A stretch of DNA of 38,175 nucleotides from an uncultured Prevotellaceae bacterium (GCA_900316475.1 ONDA01000029.1:1-38175); one strand, 5' to 3'; shown: positions 18,301 to 25,751, counted from the first letter of the stretch. Notes: a model not told the origin generated them from the letters alone. Program-made: numbers and translations.

Positions 18301-20769
18301 AAGTTTGCTGCCGTCACCGAGGGTATCGACAAGTTCCCTGTTGACGACGACAATAAGGCTTACGACCCCGCACAGAAGAATGTGCCTACGCAGGGTACGT
18401 TCTATGTGTTCAACCCGACGAAGGACGGCCAGATTGACGTGACCGTCGAACTGGAGAAGGACAAGAAGCTCTATGTCACCGAAGATGGTGAGGCGTTGAA
18501 AGACTTCAATGGCATCACCAAGGTAACCGACAATATGATATCGTTCCCCGTGAAGGCTGGTAAGACATACTTTGTCTTCGCGAACGAGACAAACCTGAAA
18601 TACTACGGCTTCACGTTCACCCCGACCGACGCTAACGCTCAGGATCTGGCTAAGAACATTGACGTGTTCAAGAAACTGACTGCCGGCTCCGAGGCTAAGC
18701 TGATGCTTGAGGATGCTGTCGTCACCTACATCAAGGGCGACAATGTATTCGTTGAGGATGCCAGTGGCGCTATCGACTTCTTCGAGACACAGATACAGTT
18801 CTATGTAGGGCAAAAGATAAACGGCTATATTATCGGCGAGAACAATTTATCAAACAACATGCCCGTATTGTTAAGAACGTCCAACACCCCGAACAGCAAG
18901 TTTACGGCTGAGAAGGGTACCGCCCAGAGCAAGAAGGCAACAGTGGCTGAGGTGAAGCAGGAGAGCGGACTGGCTCGCTTTGTGACGCTGAAAAAACTGC
19001 AGCTGGCTAAAGACAAACTCGGTTTAAGAATCCTGATTGACGAGGCTGGCGACACTATCTATGTTGAAGACCACTTCAATGTGCTCTACGAACTACCTAA
19101 TAAGGTGAAGGCTGTCGAGGGTATTGTCGGTACCAACGCTGAGGGTACTCGCTACATCTGGCCTACCTCTAAGGATGCCATCGTTCCTGCAGGTGTTCCT
19201 GCAACATTAGAGACTGGCAAATACTACCTGAAGAACGTGGGCAGCGGCCTGTTCTGGGGTGCCGGCAACGACTGGGGCACACGCGGCTCGCTGCTGAAGC
19301 ATGCTGAATACGTAACGTTGATCGCCCAGGGCAACGGCATCTATCAGATGGAGTCTCAGGTGAGCAACGGCGGTACTGCCTACTACTTCGAGGGCGACTA
19401 CATGGACAACGCCAACCCGATGAGTCTGACCATCAGCAAGATCGATGATGTCTACACCATCGCCAGCCCCGACGAGAACCTCTTCGGCTACGACGGCACG
19501 TCGACCGTGCTCGGCAAGAATGTTGCCGACGGCGAGAATGCCCAGTGGCAGATTATTTCTGAAGACGAGATGAAGGCTACGCTGGATGCCGCTGCTGAGG
19601 ATAACGGCGTCGACGCTACGTTCCTTATCCTCGACCCGAACTTCGGACGTAACAACCGCAACGTCGGTGCATGGACAATGGCCAACGAGGGCGTTGCATA
19701 CAACCTGTCTGGCGGTAACAATATCAACAACTGCGCCGAGTCTTACATGTCGACCTTCGTCCTGGCTCAGGAGGTGAGCGTTCCCAACGGTAAGTACGTG
19801 CTCACCGCCCAGGCTGCCGTGACGTTCCATGACGACCGCGTCATCAAGGACTACGACGGCAACGGCTATCCTCAGATTACAGCCAACGGCAAGGTGAGCG
19901 ACTTCAAGGAGATGGAGACCGACGACCGCCTGAGCAATATGGGACGGCTGAGCGAGCAGTTCACTGCCGGCAAGTATGCTGTTGAGCCTATCACGGTCTA
20001 TGTCACCGACGGCAAGCTGACCATCGGTGCCAAGAGCGAGCGCAACGACATCTGGGCTATCTGGGACAACTTTGAACTGACCTACTACGGACCGGCTACC
20101 GATCCGGACGCACTGAGCTCTGTGCTCGTTCATACAGCCAGTTCGTCTTGCGCCGGTGATGCCAATGTCTATGTCAGCACCGTCGATGCTGAGAAGGAAC
20201 ACGTTAATAACGAGAAGTTCAATGCTGCTTGGCAGGGTGCTGCTTATGCTGAGTTCGCATTCAGCGTACCGGCAGGACAGACCGTCACTAACGCTACCTT
20301 TAAGTTTACGGCAATCGGTGAGAGCCGCCGTGCACGTCCCGCTATCGTCTACTGTGTTGACGCTGGCTTGACGCTCGACTACGCTGCTATGGCTGCTGGT
20401 GACCAAAAGGTGAACCTCGCTGGTACGAAGGTGGCCGACATCACATTCCCGCACAACACCAGCGAACTGCTGGAGGTGGATGTGACCGAGGCTCTGAAGT
20501 CGATGATTGCCGCTGGACAGAATTACATCATCTTCAAGGTGACGGGTAACCCCGGTGGTGGCGACATGAATGGTAAGGGTTCTGAGAACCTGCCCGAATT
20601 GGTTATCACCACAGACCAGGCTACTGGTATCGACAATGTTCAGACGGCAGCCCGTGTCTTCGAGGACGGTGTCGTGTACAACCTGAAGGGTCAGAAGGTA
20701 GGCGACAGCCTGCAGGGCCTGAAGAAGGGGCTGTACATCATCAACGGACGCAAGGTCGTTGTGAAGTAA
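15400..20769 (+). CDS. Giant secreted multi-domain protein, probable T9SS cargo (paralogue 3)
   Basis: A 1789-residue protein with a signal peptide at 1-24 (MKQKLLNLWLLTVMVIVGSS, then GAWA). Unique beta domains occupy about 25-200, 202-354 and 359-477. OB-fold-like regions follow from about 580. A YVF-type module (GTFYVFNPTKDGQIDVTV) begins at about 998, the shared OB module lies at 1083-1263, the trefoil-like domain at about 1266-1400 and a galactose-binding-like domain at about 1404-1566. Residues about 1574-1739 resemble a DNRLRE/CBM96-like fold (AYAEFAFSVPAGQTVTNATF, then EVDVTEALKSMI), absent from the other two. The tail YNLKGQKV...KKGLYIINGRKVVVK ends it. The first 900 bp are AT-richer and use different codons than the rest. 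A promoter and a strong terminator bound it. Surface binding is inferred. Confidence 0.85.
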   Translation: MKQKLLNLWLLTVMVIVGSSGAWAAATTLYERGTTTQWSNDDLNLTAWSCDYATPAINGGISVSSTNGGWACTKSLTTTANSIVTLKASLKTGGASGRNGSYDYIQIGDVTVGFKEQDKVAFITVAGSTTNLTLSYSRTTAYAIELVVNQGTGAVTYKVGTAEGTAFSTASISNVVFGHYKAGKENYAINPILQSIDVSEEVQSVETASYMICWVCGGNIVKSTTRSGVVGNSVVLLNTDKDFFNGTGSYAGKRFIYVSDDASSNTIAANCSTVVAITVRDAATYSYTVNTKAGDATDLLASGTTFEGDAVTVPFSQYVLKGTTLYNIAAGSGDWYRVTFTPTANNYVHDLNYNGATIPNVVFFSEGEAISGVSVANNTARASNGQMGYTANENTYKEVTTLAPGRYKIFGRGVNGNSAARTANFKLGESTTVWSFNIPNGTNILGNSEEFDANNEVLSMACTGSNASGLDWLYIQRTGDAPAPAILAKKAELSGNLNENISAKLEGNTLTIKALKDGFGITKVKLLASELGTVTANAGTVEKGVWTGNAKEVVLTLDGTDLNSVSINGAEVPEGTGAATISEFKTAANADYLTLSGADILDFPAEGGVIVQDDEAGILLNITLPAVTGKKITGKVYGTYDANALVSSDYTDCTQPNTSAGNWREPKEMTVEDAIKAANVYRLVVLKGVTIDENNGVFTATDKTGAVITVNPAMLTLVKGDVLASLTGVTYPDGKMKATEVQSGLLWKADDLAAGQSLPVNMTDAAYVSKLADVAMGDVIAIETQGAGTLDVQNAAGQSIVKLEMTQNEDKTLHFPVTADVVSDIQKHGLVLAGEGMKAVMAYKVPGMYAANMNENTIWYSNDVFAQTDRVTLGAIHFPDVREGDELGGVVLTADAAAAQQDQVFDATGKAEVKFVKKAVRDDKAEAVAGEEFTAEDYQQTNGMIMTFGGLTGEEAYSFDEVYPAVNKFAAVTEGIDKFPVDDDNKAYDPAQKNVPTQGTFYVFNPTKDGQIDVTVELEKDKKLYVTEDGEALKDFNGITKVTDNMISFPVKAGKTYFVFANETNLKYYGFTFTPTDANAQDLAKNIDVFKKLTAGSEAKLMLEDAVVTYIKGDNVFVEDASGAIDFFETQIQFYVGQKINGYIIGENNLSNNMPVLLRTSNTPNSKFTAEKGTAQSKKATVAEVKQESGLARFVTLKKLQLAKDKLGLRILIDEAGDTIYVEDHFNVLYELPNKVKAVEGIVGTNAEGTRYIWPTSKDAIVPAGVPATLETGKYYLKNVGSGLFWGAGNDWGTRGSLLKHAEYVTLIAQGNGIYQMESQVSNGGTAYYFEGDYMDNANPMSLTISKIDDVYTIASPDENLFGYDGTSTVLGKNVADGENAQWQIISEDEMKATLDAAAEDNGVDATFLILDPNFGRNNRNVGAWTMANEGVAYNLSGGNNINNCAESYMSTFVLAQEVSVPNGKYVLTAQAAVTFHDDRVIKDYDGNGYPQITANGKVSDFKEMETDDRLSNMGRLSEQFTAGKYAVEPITVYVTDGKLTIGAKSERNDIWAIWDNFELTYYGPATDPDALSSVLVHTASSSCAGDANVYVSTVDAEKEHVNNEKFNAAWQGAAYAEFAFSVPAGQTVTNATFKFTAIGESRRARPAIVYCVDAGLTLDYAAMAAGDQKVNLAGTKVADITFPHNTSELLEVDVTEALKSMIAAGQNYIIFKVTGNPGGGDMNGKGSENLPELVITTDQATGIDNVQTAARVFEDGVVYNLKGQKVGDSLQGLKKGLYIINGRKVVVK
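18646..19190 (+). repeat. OB-fold-like module, copy 3
   Basis: Same module as at 4741-5292 and 11898-12450, starting LAKNIDVFKKL and ending near WPTSKDAIV, directly before the near-identical 0.9-kb block. Confidence 0.85.
19194..20094 (+). repeat. Near-identical 0.9-kb block, copy B
   Basis: Partner of 5298-6204 in paralogue 1, offset by about 13.9 kb in direct orientation. Differences are few and scattered (for example GAGAAG/GAGAAC near 19477), with one 6-bp indel. Confidence 0.9.
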
Positions 20770-20782
20770 TCGACAACTCTTT

Positions 20783-20827
20783 GCATAAAATACGAGGCAA
20801 CCAAGCGGTTGCCTCGTATTTTTATGC
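20783..20827 (+). terminator. Strong terminator after paralogue 3
   Basis: A stem of about 19 bp (GCATAAAATACGAGGCAAC with its complement, one bulged T) closes a CAAGCG loop and contains a TATTTTTAT run on the distal side. It lies 13 bp after the stop codon. Confidence 0.9.
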
Positions 20828-20834
20828 GGAAAAA

Positions 20835-20867
20835 TTTGGTGGTATGCAGAAATAGTTGTACTTTTGC
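20835..20867 (+). promoter_or_regulatory. Promoter of the argR operon
   Basis: TTTG (20835-20838) and TACTTTTGC (20859-20867) are separated by 20 bp. The ATG at 20893 follows after only 25 bp, which leaves room for an ARG box right at the transcript start. Confidence 0.87.
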
Positions 20868-20875
20868 AGCCCAAA

Positions 20876-20893
20876 AGTGAATAAATATTCTCA
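20876..20893 (+). promoter_or_regulatory. Probable ARG box (ArgR operator)
   Basis: AGTGAATAAATATTCTCA matches the ARG box consensus known from E. coli (WNTGAATWWWWATTCANW) at all but one specified position. It lies just downstream of the -7 element and touches the argR start codon, a place where bound ArgR would block transcription. Autoregulation of the arginine operon is therefore likely. Only one box was found; ArgR operators often come as tandem pairs. Confidence 0.7.
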
Positions 20894-21360
20894 TGAAGAC
20901 TAAAAACAACCGATTGGAGACCCTGCGGATGATTATCTCGAGCAGGCAGATGGGCAGTCAGGAGGAACTGCTGGTAGCCCTGCAGCAGGAGGGTTTCAAA
21001 CTGACACAGGCTACGCTGAGCCGCGACCTGAAGCAGCTGAAGGTGGCGAAGGCATCGACGCTACGCGGCAACTATGTTTACGTGTTGCCTAATGATACCA
21101 TGTACAAGCGCGTGAGCACAGCTGGCAGCATCCGCGAGATGATGAACTCGTCGGGCGTGTTGAGCATCAATTTCTCCGGGAACATGGGCGTCATCAAGAC
21201 CCGTCCCGGCTATGCCAGTGCCATTGCCTGGAACATCGATTCCAGCGACCTGCCGCCAGTCTTAGGCTCCATCGCCGGCGACGACACCATCTTCATTGTC
21301 ATTAAGGAGGGTTATTCACACGAGGAGGTTATCGATGCACTCAACGAAATAGAAAGATAA
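20893..21360 (+). CDS. argR: Arginine repressor ArgR
   Basis: A 155-residue protein of normal ArgR length. The N-terminal winged helix (about 1-75) contains GSQEELLVALQQEGFKLTQA and the DNA-reading SRDLKQL motif (residues 43-49). The C-terminal domain holds the hexamer/arginine-binding segment with SIAGDDTIFIV near residue 125. ArgR represses arginine biosynthesis genes when arginine is bound. It is the first gene of the block argR-GNAT-argG-argC, with the GNAT gene starting 9 bp after its stop. An ARG box immediately before the start codon supports negative autoregulation. Confidence 0.95.
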   Translation: MKTKNNRLETLRMIISSRQMGSQEELLVALQQEGFKLTQATLSRDLKQLKVAKASTLRGNYVYVLPNDTMYKRVSTAGSIREMMNSSGVLSINFSGNMGVIKTRPGYASAIAWNIDSSDLPPVLGSIAGDDTIFIVIKEGYSHEEVIDALNEIER

Positions 21361-21369
21361 AACGCTATC

Positions 21370-21984
21370 ATGGAACAAGAAACAGAGATTGAGGTCTTAG
21401 TGGCGGGACCTGAACACGAGAAATACGTAGACACCATTCTGGAAACCATTGCTGAGGCCGCCAAGGTTCGCGGCACCGGCATTGCCAAGCGTACGCATGA
21501 GTATATTGCCAAAAAGATGATGGAGGCCAAAGCCGTCATCGCCCTGACGAAGGACGGGCGGTTTGCCGGTTTCAGCTATATCGAGACTTGGGAGAACCAG
21601 CAGTATGTGACGACGTCGGGCTTGATTGTCCATCCCGACTTCCGCGGACAGCACATCGCCAAGCGCATCAAGGATCTGACGTTCACCCTGGCGCGCACCC
21701 GCTGGCCCCACGCCAAGATTTTCTCGTTGACCAGTGGCGCCGCAGTGATGAAGATGAACACGGCGCTGGGCTACCAGCCGGTGACGTTTGCCGACTTGAC
21801 CGACGACGAGGCGTTCTGGAAGGGTTGCGAGGGCTGTGTCAACTACCCGGTGCTGCGCGAGCGCAACCGCAAGTTCTGTATCTGCACCGCCATGCTCTTC
21901 GACCCCACGGAGCACCTGCCGGTCAAACTGCCCGACGAAGTGCTGTCGCGCATCAAACACTTACAAGAATTAGAAGAAAATTAA
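21370..21984 (+). CDS. GNAT acyltransferase, likely the N-acylglutamate synthase of the arginine pathway
   Basis: A 204-residue protein with a GNAT fold. The stretch TTSGLIVHPDFRGQHIAKRI (about residues 78-97) carries the acyl-CoA pyrophosphate-binding V-x-P-x-[FY]-R-G-x-x-[IL]-[AG] motif. Upstream is FAGFSYIETWENQQYV. It sits between argR and argG, 9 bp after argR, where Bacteroidales genomes keep such a GNAT gene. The place and the absence of a classical argA suggest that it acylates glutamate to open arginine synthesis. In Bacteroides the pathway runs through succinylated intermediates, so succinyl-CoA could be the donor; this is inference. A cysteine-rich tail segment (CEGCVN, FCICTAM) is notable and of unknown meaning. 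Confidence 0.75.
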   Translation: MEQETEIEVLVAGPEHEKYVDTILETIAEAAKVRGTGIAKRTHEYIAKKMMEAKAVIALTKDGRFAGFSYIETWENQQYVTTSGLIVHPDFRGQHIAKRIKDLTFTLARTRWPHAKIFSLTSGAAVMKMNTALGYQPVTFADLTDDEAFWKGCEGCVNYPVLRERNRKFCICTAMLFDPTEHLPVKLPDEVLSRIKHLQELEEN

Positions 21985-22028
21985 TCATACAGCACCAGAC
22001 TATACGGGCTGGCACGTACAACGGCAAG

Positions 22029-22076
22029 AAGTCCGAAACAGTCCGTCAAGTCCGAAAGAGTCCGTTAAGTCCGATG
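22029..22076 (+). repeat. Short tandem repeat between the GNAT gene and argG
   Basis: Two 19-nt units, AAGTCCGAAACAGTCCGTC and AAGTCCGAAAGAGTCCGTT, and a partial third (AAGTCCGATG) fill most of the 112-bp spacer. Each unit itself contains two AGTCCG words. No promoter motif is visible in the spacer, so argG is probably read through from argR. Confidence 0.85.
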
Positions 22077-22096
22077 CAAAAAAATAATAGAAGATT

Positions 22097-23296
22097 ATGG
22101 CAAACAAGAAAGTTGTAGTAGCCTTTTCTGGTGGGCTTGACACCAGTTACACCGTGATGAAACTCACCCAGGACGGCTGGGATGTCTATGCTGCCTGTGC
22201 CAACACTGGCGGCTTTTCCGCTGAACAGCTGAAGGTCAACGAGGAGAATGCCTATAAGCTGGGCGCTAAGGCCTACGTGACGCTCGACGTGACGCAGGAG
22301 TATTATGAGAAGTCGCTGAAGTATATGATCTTCGGCAACGTGCTGCGCAACAACTGCTACCCCATCTCGGTGTCGAGTGAGCGCATCTTCCAGGCTATCG
22401 CCATTGCGCGCTATGCCAAGGAGATTGGCGCCGACGCCATCGCCCACGGTTCGACGGGTGCCGGCAACGACCAGATACGTTTCGACATGACGTTCCTCGT
22501 GATGGCTCCCGGTGTGGAGATTATCACCTTGACGCGCGACAAGAAACTGACGCGTAAGGAAGAGGTGGACTACCTGAACGAGCACGGCTTCTTTGCCGAC
22601 TTTACGAAGCTGAAATACTCGTATAACGTTGGCATCTGGGGTACGAGCATCTGCGGCGGCGAACTGCTCGACCCGACACAGGGCCTGCCCGAGGAAGCCT
22701 ATCTGAAGCACGTCACGGCCAAGGAGCAGGAACAGCTGCTGAAGATTGAGTTCGAGAAAGGCGAGATTGTCGGCGTCAACGGCGAGAAGTTCGACGACCG
22801 TGTGAAGGCCATCCAGAAGATTGAGGAGATTGGTGCTTCGTACGCCATTGGCCGCGACGCCAACGTTGGCGACACCATCATCGGCATCAAGGGCCGCGTA
22901 GGCTTCGAGGCTGCCGCTCCGAAACTGATTATCGAGGCACACCGCCTGTTGGAGAAGTCTACGCTGTCGAAGTGGCAGCAGTACTGGAAGGACCAGGTGG
23001 CCAACTGGTACGGTATGTTCCTGCACGAGAGCCAGTACCTCGAGCCCGTTATGCCCGACATCGAGGCCATGCTGACCTCCAGCCAGCGTCACGTCACCGG
23101 CACTGCCATCCTGAAGCTGCGCCCCTACGGCTTTGAGACCGTGGGCATCGACAGCGAGAACGACCTGACGAAGTCGAAGCTCGGTGAGTACGGCGAGACG
23201 CAGACGGGCTGGACTGCCGACGAGGCCAAGGGCTTCATCAAGGTCAGCTCGACGCCGCTGAGAGTGTATTACGGCATTCATCCGAACGAGAGGTGA
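22097..23296 (+). CDS. argG: Argininosuccinate synthase
   Basis: A 399-residue protein of standard length. The PP-loop ATP-binding motif AFSGGLDTS is at residues 9-17, and GSTGAGNDQIRFD, the conserved citrulline/aspartate site, near residue 118. The enzyme joins citrulline and aspartate with ATP to form argininosuccinate, the penultimate step of arginine synthesis. The gene lies 112 bp after the GNAT gene across an AGTCCG repeat spacer. Its TGA stop (23294-23296) overlaps the first bases of the palindromic element that precedes argC. Confidence 0.97.
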   Translation: MANKKVVVAFSGGLDTSYTVMKLTQDGWDVYAACANTGGFSAEQLKVNEENAYKLGAKAYVTLDVTQEYYEKSLKYMIFGNVLRNNCYPISVSSERIFQAIAIARYAKEIGADAIAHGSTGAGNDQIRFDMTFLVMAPGVEIITLTRDKKLTRKEEVDYLNEHGFFADFTKLKYSYNVGIWGTSICGGELLDPTQGLPEEAYLKHVTAKEQEQLLKIEFEKGEIVGVNGEKFDDRVKAIQKIEEIGASYAIGRDANVGDTIIGIKGRVGFEAAAPKLIIEAHRLLEKSTLSKWQQYWKDQVANWYGMFLHESQYLEPVMPDIEAMLTSSQRHVTGTAILKLRPYGFETVGIDSENDLTKSKLGEYGETQTGWTADEAKGFIKVSSTPLRVYYGIHPNER

Positions 23297-23337
23297 CCCC
23301 CTCCCAACCCCTCCCTTGAATGGAGGGGAGTAATTAC
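23295..23337 (+). repeat. Left arm of paired inverted repeat at argC
   Basis: A 43-nt C-rich arm starting inside the argG stop codon and ending GGGGAGTAATTAC. Its reverse complement resembles the right arm at 23377-23420. It also contains a small internal palindrome (CCCTCC...GGAGGG). A related arm lies at 28403-28445. Confidence 0.85.
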
Positions 23338-23355
23338 CTCTAAACGTTAAATAAA

Positions 23356-24387
23356 ATGGAGAATCATATTGCAAAAGTATCTACTCCCCTCCCTCGCAGG
23401 GAGGGGCAGGGGGGTGGGTCTGCTATTAGGGTGGGGGTCCTCGGTGCAGCAGGCTATACAGGCGGCGAGTTGATCCGCCTGCTGCTGAACCACCCCGAGA
23501 CAGAGATTGTCTTTGCCAACTCAGAGAGTAACGCTGGTAACCTGGTGTCTGACGTGCATGAAGGACTCGTCGGCGATACCGACCTGCGCTTTACCGACGA
23601 GATGCCCTTCGAGAAGGTCGACGTGGTGTTCTTCTGCTTCGGCCACGGCAAGAGCGAGGCGTTCCTCAAGGAGCACACCATTCCCTCCCACGTAAAAATC
23701 ATCGACCTGGCCCAGGACTTCCGTATCGCAGGCAACCACGACTATGTCTACGGTCTGCCTGAAATCAACAAAGAGGCTATCACGAAGGCGCAACACCTTG
23801 CTAATCCCGGCTGCTTCGCCACGGCTATCCAGCTGGCCTTGTTGCCCGCCGCCCACCTTAATATCTTAAAGGAGGACGTGGCTGTCAATGCCATCACCGG
23901 TTCCACGGGTGCCGGTCAGAAGCCCGGTGCCACCACCCATTTCTCGTGGCGAAACAACAACCTGAGCATCTACAAGGCTTTCACCCATCAGCATCTGGCA
24001 GAGATCTGTCAGTCGCTGAAGCAGGTGCAGGGCTATCTCGACGCCAGCATCGACTTCATCCCCTATCGCGGCGACTTCGCCCGTGGCATTTTCTGTACGG
24101 CGGTCATCAAGACCAAGGCACCGGCAGAAGACGTCGTGGAAGCCTATCGTGACTTCTATGCCGACGCTGCCTTCACCCATTACAGCGAGAAGGCGATAGA
24201 CCTGAAACAGGTGGTGAACACCAACAAGGCGTTGGTTCACGTCGACTGTTTCGAAGGGAAGATTCTGGTGACGTCGGCCATCGACAACCTGCTGAAAGGT
24301 GCCGTCGGTCAGGCCGTGCAGAACATGAACCTGATGTTTGGCATCGACGAGACGGCAGGCCTGCGGCTCAAGGCTTCGGCGTTTTGA
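23356..24387 (+). CDS. argC: N-acetyl(or succinyl)-gamma-glutamyl-phosphate reductase with repeat-derived N-terminus
   Basis: A 343-residue enzyme that reduces N-acylglutamyl phosphate to the semialdehyde with NADPH. The dinucleotide-binding start IRVGVLGAAGYTGGELIRLL begins at residue 24, and the catalytic cysteine is C153 in NPGCFATAIQLALLP. Usual ArgC proteins begin directly with M-x-K/R-V-G-I. Here about 22 extra residues come first, of which VSTPLPRREGQGGGS is encoded by the right arm of a palindromic repeat (23377-23420). The ATG at 23356 lies in an A-rich stretch between the two arms and is the likely start; a GTG within the native region (23430-23432) is a less likely alternative. It follows argG and ends the argR operon. 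Confidence 0.95.
   Translation: MENHIAKVSTPLPRREGQGGGSAIRVGVLGAAGYTGGELIRLLLNHPETEIVFANSESNAGNLVSDVHEGLVGDTDLRFTDEMPFEKVDVVFFCFGHGKSEAFLKEHTIPSHVKIIDLAQDFRIAGNHDYVYGLPEINKEAITKAQHLANPGCFATAIQLALLPAAHLNILKEDVAVNAITGSTGAGQKPGATTHFSWRNNNLSIYKAFTHQHLAEICQSLKQVQGYLDASIDFIPYRGDFARGIFCTAVIKTKAPAEDVVEAYRDFYADAAFTHYSEKAIDLKQVVNTNKALVHVDCFEGKILVTSAIDNLLKGAVGQAVQNMNLMFGIDETAGLRLKASAF
23377..23420 (+). repeat. Right arm of paired inverted repeat, translated within argC
   Basis: A 44-nt element starting GTATCTACTCCCCTCCCT, with a perfect internal 9-bp hairpin CCCCTCCCT/AGGGAGGGG, and ending GGGGGGTGGGTC. It is complementary to the left arm at most positions and nearly the same as 28495-28537. Confidence 0.9.
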
Positions 24388-24437
24388 AGGAAAAAGAGTC
24401 TCTAAACGCCTTTTGCCTTCATGTGGACATACTTTGT

Positions 24438-24450
24438 ATTCGAAACGAAT
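24438..24450. other. Small inverted repeat after argC
   Basis: ATTCGAAACGAAT is a 5-3-5 palindrome (6-3-6 with the flanking T and A) in the 221-bp gap between argC and the lipoprotein gene. It could be an operator; no regulator is implied by the sequence. Apart from the promoter at 24567, nothing else is visible in this gap. Confidence 0.4.
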
Positions 24451-24566
24451 AAGCCTGATTGACGGTAAAAGGTGGCAGAAACTAAAAATCTGTTAAAAAG
24501 ATGTTGCATTTTGTAAATCGTCTCAACATTTTTACGAAATGTAACACTTTTTCCCGTATAGAATGC

Positions 24567-24575
24567 TAACTTTGC
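24567..24575 (+). promoter_or_regulatory. -7 promoter element of the lipoprotein gene
   Basis: TAACTTTGC fits TAnnTTTGC and lies about 35 bp before the start codon. No TTG was found at 19-21 bp upstream. Confidence 0.65.
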
Positions 24576-24614
24576 GACATCTACGAAAGTAAAATCCCAA
24601 ATTAATTAATGATT

Positions 24615-25727
24615 ATGAAAAAGTATTTCTTTAACAGTTTCATGTTCGCAGTAGCATGTGTGTTGGCTTTCACTGCTTGTAGTAGCAGTAGCGATGACGA
24701 TGATTCTCAGGCAAGTAGCGCTCAGGCAAACTTCGAGAATAATTTCTTCGCCATCTCGAGTGCCATTTATCAGACTGGTGCTATGCCTAACTCAACATCG
24801 AATGATGTCATTTCTGGTATTGAGATTAATGATCAGGCCCTGACCAGTGGTTCAAACTTTATCACCGTCACCTCGGCTGATGCTTATGACCGCTTCTATA
24901 TTGGTGTTGATGGCGAGAGTGGCTACTATGAGGTCGTTCCTACAGACATGATGGAAAACTCCACCCGTGCCGGTGGCCTCTACTCCTACATTATTTATCT
25001 GAACTATGGTGCCAACTACAATCGTAATATCACGATGGTTGTCAAGGGACGTAAGACCAGCGGTGCCGTCACACAGGCTTATCGCAAGGCTATCCGCTAT
25101 GTACAGACACGTATTTCTGGTGACCTGACTGTCAACCTGACATTCAATAACGAGAAGGACATCGACCTGCGTGTCACGACACCGTCTGGCGAAGAAATCT
25201 ACTATGGCAACAAGAAGTTAAGCGTTCGCGATGAGGTGGGTGACTCTATCGTCAGATTTGGTCTGGACCACGATTCAAATGCCAACTGCAGTATCGACGG
25301 CCTGAAGAACGAGAACATCGTTATTCCTGAGATTGCCGTAGAGCCTGGTGAGTACACCGTCAGAGTTGACATGTATAAGAACTGCGACAAACTGGTGTCT
25401 ACAAGCTGGCAGCTGGTTGTACGCTATAAGGGCCAGCTGGTTCAGAACCTGCTCCCGCAGCGCACTCCCGGTGAAAATGCTATGGCTTCATCGCCCACGA
25501 ACCTGGCAACAACCATTGAGTCGTCAATCACCGATGCAAAACACAATCCCGTCTGGGGTACTTATCCCGTTAATGCCTATAGCGGAGATAAGACGATTGT
25601 CATGAAGTTCAAGGTGAAGGATGCCTCTACAACGAGAGGCTTCACTCCTGTCATCATCCAAGACTATCAGCCTACGCTGATGGATTACAGCAAGATGAAG
25701 GATGAGGAAGAGGGCTTGAACAAATAA
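24615..25727 (+). CDS. Surface lipoprotein with a DUF2135/YfaP-like domain
   Basis: A 370-residue protein if read from MKKYFFNSFM; a start two codons earlier (24609, MIMKK) is equally possible. The signal peptide ends in LAFTAC with the lipid-bearing cysteine at residue 22. The next residues SSSSDDDDS contain SDDDD, which matches the Bacteroidetes lipoprotein export signal for display on the outer cell surface. The segment DIDLRVTTPSGEEIYYGNKK (around residue 180) followed by DHDSNANCSIDG and GEYTVRVDMYKNC resembles DUF2135/YfaP-type beta domains, which carry Asp-rich motifs. The role is unknown. It has its own promoter and terminator and separates argC from argD. Confidence 0.75.
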   Translation: MKKYFFNSFMFAVACVLAFTACSSSSDDDDSQASSAQANFENNFFAISSAIYQTGAMPNSTSNDVISGIEINDQALTSGSNFITVTSADAYDRFYIGVDGESGYYEVVPTDMMENSTRAGGLYSYIIYLNYGANYNRNITMVVKGRKTSGAVTQAYRKAIRYVQTRISGDLTVNLTFNNEKDIDLRVTTPSGEEIYYGNKKLSVRDEVGDSIVRFGLDHDSNANCSIDGLKNENIVIPEIAVEPGEYTVRVDMYKNCDKLVSTSWQLVVRYKGQLVQNLLPQRTPGENAMASSPTNLATTIESSITDAKHNPVWGTYPVNAYSGDKTIVMKFKVKDASTTRGFTPVIIQDYQPTLMDYSKMKDEEEGLNK

Positions 25728-25751
25728 TAGCAATTCCACATTATTAAAAAG

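Noticed and set aside
19207-20874. A 555-codon open frame on the minus strand opposite paralogue 3 (also 17269-18813, 514 codons)
   Set aside because: It is antisense to a well-supported secreted protein. Such frames arise from the strong GAC/GTC-type codon bias of these genes; no promoter, signal or domain was recognised.
22046-23374. A 442-codon minus-strand open frame opposite argG
   Set aside because: Fully antisense to a clear argininosuccinate synthase, with low-complexity sequence and no family features.
24438-24450. ATTCGAAACGAAT as a second ARG box
   Set aside because: The half-sites are in the opposite order (ATTC...GAAT rather than TGAAT...ATTCA), so it does not fit the ArgR operator.
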